From: Phytophthora sp. 'mugwort'
Taxonomy: Eukaryota > Oomycota > Peronosporomycetes > Peronosporales > Peronosporaceae
DNA length: 64,000 bases
Assembly: GCA_033558025.1 (NCBI GenBank)
Contig: JAUCEF010000010.1
Coordinates: forward strand, 2,629,001 to 2,693,000
Direction: 5' to 3'
Part shown: piece after piece, positions 43,826 to 53,994 of the stretch
Layout of the letters: the number at the start of each line of letters is the position of its first letter
Numbering within the stretch: position 1 is the stretch's first letter
Position numbers and translations under genes: made by a program
The notes under the pieces: generated by a model
Seen by the model: only the letters and a program-made list of their open reading frames with translations
Databases searched by the model: none
Told to the model about the DNA's origin: nothing

Positions 43826-44782
43826 ATGAGCTCTCAACAGCCTTTCCAGCCTGGTTGCAAGGTGGGGGCGGACCAAGACGGCTGGATTGTCCACACGATC
43901 CGCTCTGCGCTCTGTGGCGTGTCAGGGGGACAAACATCTGCAGCTCGGATATCACGATGCCATTAAATGAGTCGGAAGGCGTGCTTTTGGCGTTGGTTTC
44001 ACCAGCCACCACTTCCTCTGTGCCTTTCCGCCAGGTCACCCGTTACTCTCACAACAATTCTCTTCGTGCAAACCGAGCGAGTCGGAGACATTCAGCAGTG
44101 CGAAGCTTTCCGTACAAAAGTTATTGGTTGGCCCGCACTGCGCTCGTCAAGTACGTCCGGGCTCTGAAGCGTAAGTAAGGTTCGCTTGACCTCTTTGCAG
44201 CAAAAATACGATTCAGAGGCGGGCAGCAAACCAGCTTGTCTTGGTTAACAAAAATACATTACCCTTTAAGGCTAGTAAGCAACCTACATAGCTACCCTAC
44301 TCGGCTATTTGGGATCAGCTTGTCTTGGTTTAAACTGCCGGGGGGACCTCAAGACGTTGACGGATGTGTGCTTCTTTCCAAACGAATCAGTCATTGCTCG
44401 TGGCAGTAAGGACCGCGGGCCACGCAGCTCATTGCTGACCTTATCATCATCACACGCCGATGAATTATCTGCACTCAAGTCTACTGGAGGGTCAAGTGTA
44501 TCCACACACTCGAATCAGGTAACGCCTGACTCCACCGGAACGTTGCGGTGGAGCGTCCGAGCAGTCCATTTCGAGGCGACGAGAGAGTTCTCGAATATGC
44601 GTCACGGCTCTGAGCACTTCAGATCGCCGAGACGCTGTTCCTTCTCGCCAGATGCCTCTGACTCAATGACCAAGGCCAAAATGGCGACGCTGACATCATA
44701 CCACCGAGCACATGCGGACAGGAAAAACTTGCACGCACAGTCTCAAAAATATGGCCAAGTTGCAGCTCAAAATGCGGGATAA
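43826..44782 (+). CDS. possible small unknown gene, exon structure uncertain
   Basis: Two open stretches on + may be exons. One is 43957-44178: MPLNESEGVLLALVSPATTS and a basic end (LVKYVRALKRK) just before a GTAAGT donor at 44173. The other is 44309-44782: NCRGDLKTLTDVCFFPNESV, then a Ser-rich and basic tail. A 5' start could also be the ATG at 43826 (MSSQQPFQPGCKVGADQDGW), in another frame. I could not find joins that are clearly right. No family recognised. It may be a real oomycete-specific gene or decayed DNA. Confidence 0.35.
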
Positions 44783-45237
44783 ACATTGATGAGAAATTCT
44801 TGGTGCCATGTGAACTTCTTAAAAACCTTCCATACTTGAATATGTAAGAATAGCTGTACTAAGAGGAAATTGAGAGATTTTTCATCAAACAGGAACCTTT
44901 GAGACTCGATATCTGTTATGGTTTGTGTGTGTTGCATACGTGTCATATTGTATTGCGATTTGGCGTTAAGGATTGATAGCAGTGGCCCGTGAATTTTTGG
45001 TGCATAGCGAGGGAATCAGGTTGCTGTATGGACGGACCATCGTCGTCCCATCAATAGGCAACTCCGACCGACGCGACGTGCCTCTGCCTCCGTTACAACC
45101 GAAAACGCCGCCACGCTGCCATTGCCGTGGAAATCAAGTCCTGAGAAGCGGCAGCAACTCACGTTGTTGCGCTTTTCCAGCCTGAGACTGCTCGTAGGCC
45201 GTTTCGACAACAACGCTTTAGGTGGAGCGTTCTAAGT
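44783..45237. promoter_or_regulatory. upstream region of the FYVE-DUSP gene
   Basis: About 450 bp without a supported gene, expected to hold the promoter and leader. The start codon lies in the context TTCTAAGTATGAGC. No initiator motif stood out. Confidence 0.4.
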
Positions 45238-47163
45238 ATGAGCAGTAGTCCCCGTCACTTCCGTCGCTCCCGGGTGGAGCGCGCCAGCAGCATCGACCTG
45301 TCCTCGTCGTCGTCGTCGCTGTTCCGGCGCTTCCAGGGCAGGAAACCCAGTTCCAAGACGCCAACCGAGTCGCTCGCCGCCTCGCAGCCGCCTCCGCGGC
45401 ACTCGCACCGCCGGATGCTCTCCCGAGACCGCAAACGCCCCATGATGATCTACTACTCGAGCAACTCGGCCACCCTCGTTAACGACCACGACGACTCCAG
45501 GTTCATTTCGACCCTTCGCAGTATGGATGCCACTGTGTTCACGGATGGCGAAATTTCCGACGACGATTTGGCAACCCCAAATGGCAAAAAGAGTGCCGAA
45601 TTTGACGATGACCGATTTGATACCGACTCGAAATTGCCAGACTTTGCCGCCAGTATGGGCCCAAGAGACACTTTGGCTTGTAGTCGAGGCCCCGGGCGCG
45701 CCCTCATGCGCATGTCCCAGACCTTCAGCCGCGCTTCCGAGAGGATAGACACTCACGCAAACAGCGAAGTACGTCACCGCCGCGCGGCGCGGCAAAGTGC
45801 CAAGTACGACGTGACCTGGCGACAGGACGACGAAAGTGAATGTTGCCAAGTGTGCTATGCCATGTTCACGAAACTCTCGCGTCGCCGGCACCATTGCCGC
45901 GTATGTGGTGAACTGGTGTGTGGGGCCTGTTCGCAGGACCAGGTTGCCCTCACCGACAAGTTTTCCACGCCGCGGCGTGCCTGTGTGGCCTGTTGCAGTT
46001 TGCTGCAGGCAATGGCACGAGCGGGCGACGGCCGTGTCAAGGTCGTCGAGTCCGATGTGACAACGGCAACTCCGACCAAACGCCACCACCAGTCGGCGCC
46101 TGTGGCCTCAACGAGCCACTCGCCAACTACTGTCTCGATGCCTGCGCCTGCGGCAACGCCTCGCTACCGTGACCGACTCACTGAAGTGCACCGAGTCATG
46201 GCAGCTGGCAAATTGTCACGCCGTCGTGGCAGTTCGGAGAAGAAAATGTTCGTGATTTCAAGTCGCTGGCTGCGTTGCTGGCTGGCGTTTACTTCATCGG
46301 CTTCAAGTTCCAATTCCAGTCGCAATCTCGACTATGGATTCGACACGGAGACTTCCATTTCGTCCCCTACCAACGACGACGAGGCGAGCATGGGACGCGC
46401 CCCCGGTTCTATTGATAATTTGTCACTACTCGAACTTTCACGTGGCAAATTGGTGCGTCGTTCCGGTCTCATTCGTGATGAAGTCGTTGCTGGGGATGCG
46501 GCGGCCAGTGCCGAAGAAGACGCCGATTTCCAGTTGCTGTCACCTGAAGTGTGGGAGGTTTTCCAGCGTCTTTACGGCGGCGCGCCTGCCATTTACGTGA
46601 ATTTGACCAGTGCCGATCGGACGGCCTGGATTGTCGATGTGTCGGGGTTGTTGGCAGCTGGCACAACTGCCAATGGCAATAAGGTGCAGGTCCCCCCTCA
46701 AGTGGAACGTGCTCTAATAACCCGCCACTATAGTGAAAATGATTTTGCCGATTCACGAGCTGGTGCTAACCAAGGCAAAATGTCTACGGAGTCGGGTGCA
46801 TACACGCCGATTAGCAGTCGCTACACCGTGTCGAACTTCAAGCAGCAGCCGCCAAAGAGTCCGGCGTGGACGGCAACGAGCAGCAGTAGCAGCAGCTCGT
46901 TGAGTGAAGACAAAGATCGTGTTCAGAGTCCCATGGGCAGTGGCAAGATGCAGCTTGAAGACTTGGAGTCTGACATGGCAACACTGTCAATCGGAGTGAC
47001 AAAGACCCCGACGGAGGGTGAGGACGACACGAAGGCGACCACCTCTACGCGAAGCCCTACTGCTGCATTGGCAGCTTCAGCCTTTGCTGTCGCCATGAAG
47101 CAGGCGAGACTGAACGCCCAGAAGGCCATTGATGATCGAGCCTCACGTGTCATCGCGGCTTAA
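45238..47163 (+). CDS. FYVE zinc finger and DUSP-domain protein
   Basis: Single exon, 641 aa. The head is Arg/Ser-rich (residues 1-70). A canonical FYVE finger spans about 200-260: ECCQVCYAMF, SRRRHHCRVCGELVCGACS, FSTPRRACVACC. The RRHHCRVCG core is the phosphatidylinositol 3-phosphate pocket, so it should bind early endosomes. At about 336-460 comes a DUSP-like domain, as in ubiquitin-specific proteases: FVISSRWLRCWLAF, PGSIDNLSLLE, GLIRDEV and LLSPEVWEVFQRLYGGAPAI. A long Ser/Asp insert interrupts it. No protease core (Cys and His boxes) follows, so it is not an active deubiquitinase. It could be an endosomal adaptor touching the ubiquitin system. The tail is Ser/Thr-rich. A 285-aa antisense frame is a shadow. 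Confidence 0.85.
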   Translation: MSSSPRHFRRSRVERASSIDLSSSSSSLFRRFQGRKPSSKTPTESLAASQPPPRHSHRRMLSRDRKRPMMIYYSSNSATLVNDHDDSRFISTLRSMDATVFTDGEISDDDLATPNGKKSAEFDDDRFDTDSKLPDFAASMGPRDTLACSRGPGRALMRMSQTFSRASERIDTHANSEVRHRRAARQSAKYDVTWRQDDESECCQVCYAMFTKLSRRRHHCRVCGELVCGACSQDQVALTDKFSTPRRACVACCSLLQAMARAGDGRVKVVESDVTTATPTKRHHQSAPVASTSHSPTTVSMPAPAATPRYRDRLTEVHRVMAAGKLSRRRGSSEKKMFVISSRWLRCWLAFTSSASSSNSSRNLDYGFDTETSISSPTNDDEASMGRAPGSIDNLSLLELSRGKLVRRSGLIRDEVVAGDAAASAEEDADFQLLSPEVWEVFQRLYGGAPAIYVNLTSADRTAWIVDVSGLLAAGTTANGNKVQVPPQVERALITRHYSENDFADSRAGANQGKMSTESGAYTPISSRYTVSNFKQQPPKSPAWTATSSSSSSSLSEDKDRVQSPMGSGKMQLEDLESDMATLSIGVTKTPTEGEDDTKATTSTRSPTAALAASAFAVAMKQARLNAQKAIDDRASRVIAA

Positions 47164-47464
47164 GCAACTTTCAGCTTACTATTCCACAGCTACAGAAGCA
47201 GTATTAACCACACCGGCTCCGATCGGTCAGTCGTTTTAGGCTAAAAATCGAGCTCGGCACATTTTTATCTATAAACACGATATGCATTCCAGCAAACAAC
47301 AGACCTAGATCACCACTTCCATTTCCATAAGATCCCCATTGACAATGTTATCCGTCAATGTACATTTTAGGTCAAATGTACAGTAGGTTGATCAGATCGT
47401 CGTCAACTATTTCTGTCTAACATCTTTGTCATCAACTTTTTGCTTCACTTGCGTTAACTTGATC
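47164..47464. other. short intergenic gap between same-strand genes
   Basis: About 300 bp with the FYVE-DUSP 3' UTR and the leader of the next gene. Nothing else seen. Confidence 0.45.
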
Positions 47465-49579
47465 ATGGGGTTTCTCCGGCGTCGTGCAAAACTGACTTCA
47501 GCTCTACAACCTGGTGACAATAAAGACGGTTCGAGTACCCAACGCCAAGCTCAGGTTCGAGTTCGACAGGAGAATCGACGTCGTGGTGCATTATACAATG
47601 TGAGTTCACCTACTGGTAGACGCCTACCAAGTGTCAGTCTTCAACCTGCCGATGCTCGAGTGCGACTCGACGTATTTAGACTCATACAACAAGAAGACAA
47701 GAGAGTGGAGAATGGGAAGCAAAATGTCTACGAAGACGAGCAAAACGACTGCAAACATCGGGAACATCTGAACTATCGACCACCAATGGATCAAATCCAC
47801 ACGCTGCGAGACCTACACACAACCGTGGCTAAAGACTGTCGCACCCTTGCGAAATTTACTACTGAGCAGCATATGTTTGCGAAACTTAAACCGAAATTTG
47901 GCTCAAAACAATTGGCCATGAAAGCTGAGTGGCGTCTTGGTTACAGCAACAATATTGACACGGGTTCACGAGCTGGCGCTGGAGGCACTTTTGAGCCCCG
48001 TGACGCCACTCGAGAGCGAATTCTTGACTCACGAACGGCTGCTGCATTGCTGCCGGGCAGTGTCACGGTAGCGTATCCTCTGACAAAGCCAAAACTTCCA
48101 CTTGAACTTGTTTGGCGCGAGCGTGAAGACGGAGAGCAAGTAGAATTACCGAGTTCGGCTGAATCGGATGATGATAATCAAGCTGAAAATGTTCTGGAGG
48201 AGAAGAAGGAGGGATATGTGGTTGATAGTCCACGTCGTCACCAAGTAGTTAAGAAAAAAACGTGGTGTCCAGCGTCCTCTTCCAAGTCCCCGAGCTCGCT
48301 AAGTCCTCAACGTCGTTATCCGGTAGAACGGTTCACCCCATCAGGCTTTGAAAATGTGGTGAATAGTCTAGACCAGACGAATGACATGATCGGTTCCTAT
48401 GACCACGACGGACTCCAGCGGTTCCCAATTCGTAGCGTGGAGCCTTTTGAGGCGATTGATGAAGCTCGAGCAGAATTTGTTGTCGATGCACGATGTGCAC
48501 GCAGGCAGCAAACACTTTTGACTAAAGTTGCGGGGACGTATGCGCAACTTCGAGCACGTATTGATCGCTTAAAAGATCCTCATTTGCGGTATGAGCTTCC
48601 AGTCGAAGACGCAACACAGTATCCTAGAGCTTATCGACTCGGTTTAAACGAGGTCCCGTCCACTGCGTCGACCAAGCCGAATAAATGCAAGGAGAAGATA
48701 AAGTTTCGTCCGAAGTCTGCTGGTACCAGTTTAGGCTTCCGAACTGGTTGTCGAGCTTTAAAAGCCGATGATTTCTTAATATCAGAACTTAACGAAGGTG
48801 GGAAAGTCGCTGGAGCTCGACAAAGACCTCGTTCGGCTAGTATCACGTACTTTAAACACTCGACAGTGTATTGTATGGGCCCCTCACCACCGTCATCGTC
48901 AGGGTACGTCTCGGCTGCCACCGATTTTCAAAGTGTAGTCGACGTCGAGTGCCAAAAGCGGCAACGCGAGCGTAATGCCATTCTGCTCAAACTTGCTAAG
49001 CGTGGACTGCTCCATTCCATCCCATTAGCTCAAGTTTTTGCCAGGTTACGACGTGAAGGGCTTTTGAACATCGATCGACGTCTCCAAAGGAGTCTTTTCG
49101 AGCGAATGACACTGGATGAATACATGAGCGAATGTGGTTGTCTTAATAGTAACACGACTCTATCACTGACTGCGGCTTTAAGTTGGAGTCAGCCGATGGA
49201 AACACCAGGTTTGTCCCCAATTCAAGACGCCAAACGGTTTTGTGGCAACCTGAACAACACTCAAGTGACAAATCTCAGGGCAATTTCATCGGTGGATGCA
49301 TCTCCGTCTTTAATGGCAACACGTAGCGCTCTTGTCGTGTCAAGACAGCAATTCCATTTGGCTCTTGAAGCTTTCAACTTGTCCCCGACCGACGTGAACT
49401 GGTTCTTCTCGGCGTTGGATTTAACTGTAAGCGACTTTGTGCACGTTTGGGACGCTATTTGTACTGTGGAAATGCTTCAGCACGAACATACGGCGATACG
49501 ACGTGCGCGAGTGCAACAACTGCAGGCTCCGCCATCGAAAGAACTCGAATTCTTTCAACCTAGACGCAATGAACGTTAA
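47465..49579 (+). CDS. unknown protein, 704 aa, basic and helical
   Basis: The first ATG of the frame, at 47465 (MGFLRRRAKLTSAL), gives 704 aa in one exon. No signal peptide or membrane helix. The protein is rich in Arg, Gln and Ser. Short patches look conserved: EHLNYRPPMDQIHTLRDLHT, KLKPKFGSKQLAMKAEWRLG, KVAGTYAQLRARIDRLKDPH and LALEAFNLSPTDVNWFFSAL. The last resembles a calcium-independent EF-hand-like helix pair, but I cannot claim it. RPRSASITYF and similar Ser sites could be phosphorylated. No family recognised. The length and clean open frame make it a real gene. Convergent with the CAP-Gly gene, 264 bp apart. Confidence 0.7.
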   Translation: MGFLRRRAKLTSALQPGDNKDGSSTQRQAQVRVRQENRRRGALYNVSSPTGRRLPSVSLQPADARVRLDVFRLIQQEDKRVENGKQNVYEDEQNDCKHREHLNYRPPMDQIHTLRDLHTTVAKDCRTLAKFTTEQHMFAKLKPKFGSKQLAMKAEWRLGYSNNIDTGSRAGAGGTFEPRDATRERILDSRTAAALLPGSVTVAYPLTKPKLPLELVWREREDGEQVELPSSAESDDDNQAENVLEEKKEGYVVDSPRRHQVVKKKTWCPASSSKSPSSLSPQRRYPVERFTPSGFENVVNSLDQTNDMIGSYDHDGLQRFPIRSVEPFEAIDEARAEFVVDARCARRQQTLLTKVAGTYAQLRARIDRLKDPHLRYELPVEDATQYPRAYRLGLNEVPSTASTKPNKCKEKIKFRPKSAGTSLGFRTGCRALKADDFLISELNEGGKVAGARQRPRSASITYFKHSTVYCMGPSPPSSSGYVSAATDFQSVVDVECQKRQRERNAILLKLAKRGLLHSIPLAQVFARLRREGLLNIDRRLQRSLFERMTLDEYMSECGCLNSNTTLSLTAALSWSQPMETPGLSPIQDAKRFCGNLNNTQVTNLRAISSVDASPSLMATRSALVVSRQQFHLALEAFNLSPTDVNWFFSALDLTVSDFVHVWDAICTVEMLQHEHTAIRRARVQQLQAPPSKELEFFQPRRNER

Positions 49580-49843
49580 CACGATCAGTGAAACATCATT
49601 TTTTGTATTTTGTATTGCTGCGTTCCCCTAAGTCTTACTTAAAAGCGCGTTTGTGGGCAGTATGCATTGCGATCTGCAAACTGCGTTGCTTCAGTCGTGG
49701 GGGGGGATTCATAAAACCTGATCGAAAACTGAAAGAGACATCGACTTTCGTCACTTTGTGGCTTGTTCTCCCAGCGCTGCTCGTAGCGATGAGACCATCA
49801 TAGCGCCATTCGAAAGTTCTTTGTGTGTGGGAACAGCAACGAC

Positions 49844-52429
49844 CTACTGCACTGAGAGGTCCAAACGACTGGCACGAATGAAGATGCCATGGTTAGGGGC
49901 GCAGCTGAAGTATTTTTCTCCATCCACTGTGCCACTGTTTTTGCCTTTTTGTTCGCAGAGCTCAATTCCAACCCATGTACCAGTGGCAAACCGTGTCGTG
50001 CCAATGTAACGCACCACACCTGGAACATTTCCGACGTTGATAAATTTGCCAACACACAATGGGGCTCCATTGATGTACACCACATTGCTGCCTGAAAAGC
50101 GACGTGTCGCACGGTTCGAATTTTCACTTCGAATTGCAGGATTATCAGAAGAATTGGTAGCGGGAGCCGTGACCTGTACGCCGTGCGTATCTCCAGTTTT
50201 AGGGAGATACACATCTGTCAACGAGTGGAGTGACTCACTCCGAGCACGACTTAGTAGAGGAGGATCCACACTTGCCAATAGAGAAGGCTGTCGTCCGACT
50301 TGGGCCTCGGATTGCTGTCTCTGTGAACGTTTGCGCTGCTGTTGGAGCAACATTTCCTGTCGATGTTGCAGGGAAAAGCTGCTAATTGGCAGCGAACGGC
50401 GTCTTGGTCCAGCTGCCAATGCTCGTCGCTCACGTTCGGCTTCAGTTGCTGCTTCGAGTGCCTGATCGCGTGAAGTTGAACGTTGATACGGTACTCGCAT
50501 GGGAAGATTTTGGGGATCGAAGAGAACAACGCCCTCTGCTTTTGATGGAGTCGGAGTTTTGCTTCGTGGACGAAAGGCCATTGGACTGATAATGTTTCTG
50601 CTTGGATTGCCACGGGTTGGTCTTCCGGGGCTGCGTTCGTTAGGCGAATTACTTTCGTTGCTTGCGTTACTGCTGCTACTTGCACGAGCCTTTGCGTCGT
50701 GCCAGAAGGACTGGAGACGGTCGAGAGGCTTGCTGAGATTTAGTGTCGGTCTGCTTAAACGACGAAGTCTTAAGTGGATCTTGGGAGAAGACGCGGGGCT
50801 TTTAACTGGTGTGCTCTCAGTTAGAGATTGATTCTCAGTTTCAGCCCGATCTTGATTAGAACTCGTGCTAGGAGGAGGTGTCGTCTCTTTCATAGATTTC
50901 ATTGCATTCTCCATGTCCTGAATGAGCTCGTTGTATGCCAAAACGTCAGTAGCGCATGTACTGGCCTGACGACTGAAGATCGAGACTCCTGAGTGGCTTG
51001 TCCGGTCGGCACACTCGTGCGCAAAGTCTGACGACATGCTCATTGTGTGTGTAAACCCGTCCGAGTCGCTGTGTTTGCCAGCTTCAGGCACTTCGTCTGA
51101 AATGCCGAAGAAATACAAATCCCAGAGCTGTTTATCCATTAACTGCTCCTGTTCACCGCCAGGACGCAGACCAAATGAGGTCGTAGATGGCTTTGGAGCT
51201 AGTGGAGGACTCGCTACAGTCTTCGCTGTCGGCTGTGTGCGCTCTCCTTGGGTCGGAATGTACATCGTGACTCCACCACTTCGAGACACAATAACTTTAC
51301 TGGAATCGCCATCGTCGTCCTGCTGGTGGGGTGCATCATCACGTTGATCGAGCCAGGGGACGGCTCGACAGGCTTCGACAAGATCGCAGGGTTCAAAGTG
51401 AGTCTTGCGCTGTCGTGCACGTTCCGCTAGTCGAGTAATAAACTTCGCGTTGGTCTGAGCTCCATCATCGCTGTCGTTGTCTTGCAGCAGCTCCTGATCG
51501 CACACTCCAAAGCCAGAGGTTCGAGCACTTAGATGACCGCTAGTGCTACAAGAATCCTGCAGCATATAGGGCGGAAGCGGGACGAACTCGAGCGAAATCT
51601 GTAGCAAACCTGCATCGTTTCCAGCGAGTGGCAGCCAGTGCGGACTGAGTCGAATCACCTTCACGCCGCTGCCGTCCGACGCGTCTTCTTCGAATGTACG
51701 CGCCTTGGACGAAAGCAGGAGGTCTTCCAGAGCCACACTGGCCGACCCGACGACGCGTTCTCCGCACACAATGTCGATCTCGAGCTTGCACTCGCTTGCC
51801 TCAACGCCGACGCTGACTCCGTCGCCTGCCGTTTCTTCCGGCTGACCCAACGCCCACGCAAAGTGTCCCCCCATCCCATCGCGAGCCCCGTCTTGAACTT
51901 TACGCCACACTGGGCTCTTCTTGGTCCCTGAAATATTGCACGGCGACTGCTGCGCTGCACCCAGGAGTGTGCATCGTACACGGAGCCCGTGGTTGTCGTA
52001 CAGGGCGTCAGTCATTGGCCATGGTGCGGAGAGCTGGCGGGCTTCGTAGACCCAGACATGCAGCTCTCCTTCGGGCACGCTGTCACTCAGACGATCCACT
52101 GGCTCGTCCTCGGTCGATGCCGCGATCATGATCGGCTCCTGGATCGTGGCACAGGAAGTGCGGTTGCTCTCGAGCATGGGCAGATCGTCGTCTTCATAGG
52201 CCGGCGCGGCTTCGTCTTCGTTCGACGACTCCGGCGGTCTCAACATGGCTGCCAATTCGTGCGCCAGCGGATGCTTGGGGCTCAGTGCGAGGCCATGCAC
52301 GGCGTTGCGGACCCAATCGTTGTCCGTCTGTGATCGACGGCTTCGGTTCTGCTGCGTCTTGGCGTCCGGCGGACGGTTGGCTTCGGCGAGGGCCGCCCCG
52401 GGCTCCTCGTCGTTGTTGCTCACGAGCAT
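49844..52429 (-). CDS. C2-like and CAP-Gly domain protein
   Basis: The first true ATG of the frame is at 52429 (MLVSNNDEEPGAALAEANRP): 861 aa, single exon. Residues about 125-280 look like a C2 domain: GELHVWVYEARQL, HGLRVRCTLLG, LEIDIVCGERVVGSASVALE, LLQISLEFVPLP. The long middle is Ser/Pro-rich with Arg clusters and one possible coiled coil (RQEMLLQQQRKRSQRQQSEA). At the C-terminus, about 800-858, lies a CAP-Gly domain: GKFINVGNVPGVVRYIG, FATGTWVGIELCEQKGKNSG, and YFSCAPNHGIFIRASRL. The family's GKNDG loop reads GKNSG here. CAP-Gly binds EEY/F tails of tubulin or EB proteins, so this may link membranes to microtubules. No motor domain is present, unlike kinesin-3 relatives that also end in CAP-Gly. 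Confidence 0.82.
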   Translation of the reverse strand: MLVSNNDEEPGAALAEANRPPDAKTQQNRSRRSQTDNDWVRNAVHGLALSPKHPLAHELAAMLRPPESSNEDEAAPAYEDDDLPMLESNRTSCATIQEPIMIAASTEDEPVDRLSDSVPEGELHVWVYEARQLSAPWPMTDALYDNHGLRVRCTLLGAAQQSPCNISGTKKSPVWRKVQDGARDGMGGHFAWALGQPEETAGDGVSVGVEASECKLEIDIVCGERVVGSASVALEDLLLSSKARTFEEDASDGSGVKVIRLSPHWLPLAGNDAGLLQISLEFVPLPPYMLQDSCSTSGHLSARTSGFGVCDQELLQDNDSDDGAQTNAKFITRLAERARQRKTHFEPCDLVEACRAVPWLDQRDDAPHQQDDDGDSSKVIVSRSGGVTMYIPTQGERTQPTAKTVASPPLAPKPSTTSFGLRPGGEQEQLMDKQLWDLYFFGISDEVPEAGKHSDSDGFTHTMSMSSDFAHECADRTSHSGVSIFSRQASTCATDVLAYNELIQDMENAMKSMKETTPPPSTSSNQDRAETENQSLTESTPVKSPASSPKIHLRLRRLSRPTLNLSKPLDRLQSFWHDAKARASSSSNASNESNSPNERSPGRPTRGNPSRNIISPMAFRPRSKTPTPSKAEGVVLFDPQNLPMRVPYQRSTSRDQALEAATEAERERRALAAGPRRRSLPISSFSLQHRQEMLLQQQRKRSQRQQSEAQVGRQPSLLASVDPPLLSRARSESLHSLTDVYLPKTGDTHGVQVTAPATNSSDNPAIRSENSNRATRRFSGSNVVYINGAPLCVGKFINVGNVPGVVRYIGTTRFATGTWVGIELCEQKGKNSGTVDGEKYFSCAPNHGIFIRASRLDLSVQ

Positions 52430-53606
52430 GTGACCTTCACGCCTCAAACTCGGTAGTGAGCCATCGCGCGCGGTCTCGCTGGCGCCGTCGCCCGGAAGTT
52501 ACTTCTGCGAAGAATTAGCCGACGGAAGACAGGAAGAATAGCGAGACCCGTCGTTTCGCCGGCGACAAATGAATATGGGACTTCTGATATTGATAGTGGG
52601 GGACGACTGAAGCGATATCCTGGCTGCTGGCGGTTTTCCATCACGCAACTTCAACGTGGCTCATGTGGCGCGCCTATGTCGCGGCACAGAGAACCGCGTA
52701 GCGTTGCGAGCCCCCGAAAAACATTGGATAATTGTATGGCGTAGAGGGCGTAATGACGGCATGGACGAAGATAACGGCCGCCGTCGTCGCAGGAGCCATA
52801 GTAGGTGCTCGGCTCCGAGGCTTTCTCGGTCAATTTTATCCTTCATTCGCGACGGAGGCCTGCGCGGTGGCGTGAGCGCTCTCTGATCGCTTGATGTTCG
52901 AAGTATCTTTCCACCGCACGTGATATCCAGAGCATGGCGATCACGTCGTGCTTCACGACGAGCCGTGGCTTCAAGGCAAACGCCGCGGGTCTGGTTTTGA
53001 CTAGTCCTGCCCGTGACTACTGTAGTGATATCGGACAGCAGTGCTGGGACGACCGGGACCCAACTCATTTCGCCGGCTTTGCTGTGGACGAGCAGCGCGC
53101 TCTTTTGACGCTCGGTTTAACTGAATGGCCTCCAGCGCACAAAGATCACGTGGTCTTGTTCTGAACCCAGACCAGGACCACTTGATCTTTGAGCACTCGT
53201 CGAGCCGTACAATTCTGCCTCGTCCAGGATCCTTGTTTGGGGATGATGGTGGACAACGCCTCGGGTATGGTTAAAGTGAGACTCCTCCCTGTAACACTTC
53301 TCTCTATGCCCTTCGTTGCGACTTCGTTATGCTATGGATGACGACCGGTTACGTACAGCTGCAGCTCTGCGTTCCGTGCGCCTTCCGACATCTTAGTCGA
53401 CCAAAGTAGTGACGACACCGCGACGAGGATCCGACTGCGACAACCCTCGCTGCGACGTCAGAACGAGCACGAGTTGTACTGTGCATGCCACATTGTTGGG
53501 CGGAAGCATTCGCGCACCTACTCGATGGGTTAATGTTAATGACATTTGCAAGCGCCTTCGAGGCAAAATCGGCCAAAGATACTTTTTGGCGGCCTGTCTG
53601 TTCTGA
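52430..53606. other. intergenic; upstream of the CAP-Gly gene
   Basis: About 1.2 kb. The first few hundred bp are the CAP-Gly promoter and leader. A plus frame at 52934-53164 (77 aa) has no known domain. Near 53250 a short stretch reads VDNASGMVK, faintly like an actin N-terminus, but does not continue. Confidence 0.4.
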
Positions 53607-53980
53607 TTACGCAGCGATTCCGACGGTATTCAAGCAAAAGTAAGCAAGCACGAGGATTACTCCAACAATCGAGCCAGCAAATAATGTCCAAGCGGCGAAA
53701 TGAAACTGTGAAATGTCGTGCGGCGTGAAAATTTTCGTCGGGGAAGTTTCATTAAGTGCGGCCAATTGAGAAAGGCAACCGAGAATATATATTCCTTGCA
53801 CACATGTCAGATACATGTAATACATTACAACGTCGAATAATGTAAGAAAAAACTGATTGGCATCGTCCGATGCCTGTCCACGTAGCAACACCTGCCTAAA
53901 ACTTGTTTCAAACACGATAAAGACGCTAAAGAATATATATTTTGCTTTATAGGCTTCAAAATTCCCTATACTATTGCGCC
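53607..53980 (-). CDS. possible small membrane protein or tail fragment
   Basis: On the minus strand a frame overlapping the kinase 3' end continues past it. The part beyond the kinase reads FFSVFIVFETSFRQVLL, VVMYYMYLTCVQGIYILGCL and AAWTLFAGSIVGVILVLAYF, with two or three membrane-like helices. It has no good ATG near its start, so it could be a fragment, an extra exon or an unrelated small gene. No family recognised. Confidence 0.25.
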
Positions 53981-53994
53981 GCGCCGAAGCAGCC

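Noticed and set aside
45232..46089. 285-aa open frame on the minus strand
   Set aside because: It lies antisense to the FYVE-DUSP gene and has no domain signal. It is a shadow of codon use on the other strand.
53230..53290. Actin N-terminus (VDNASGMVK)
   Set aside because: Only about nine residues are similar, in a non-ideal frame, and nothing actin-like follows.
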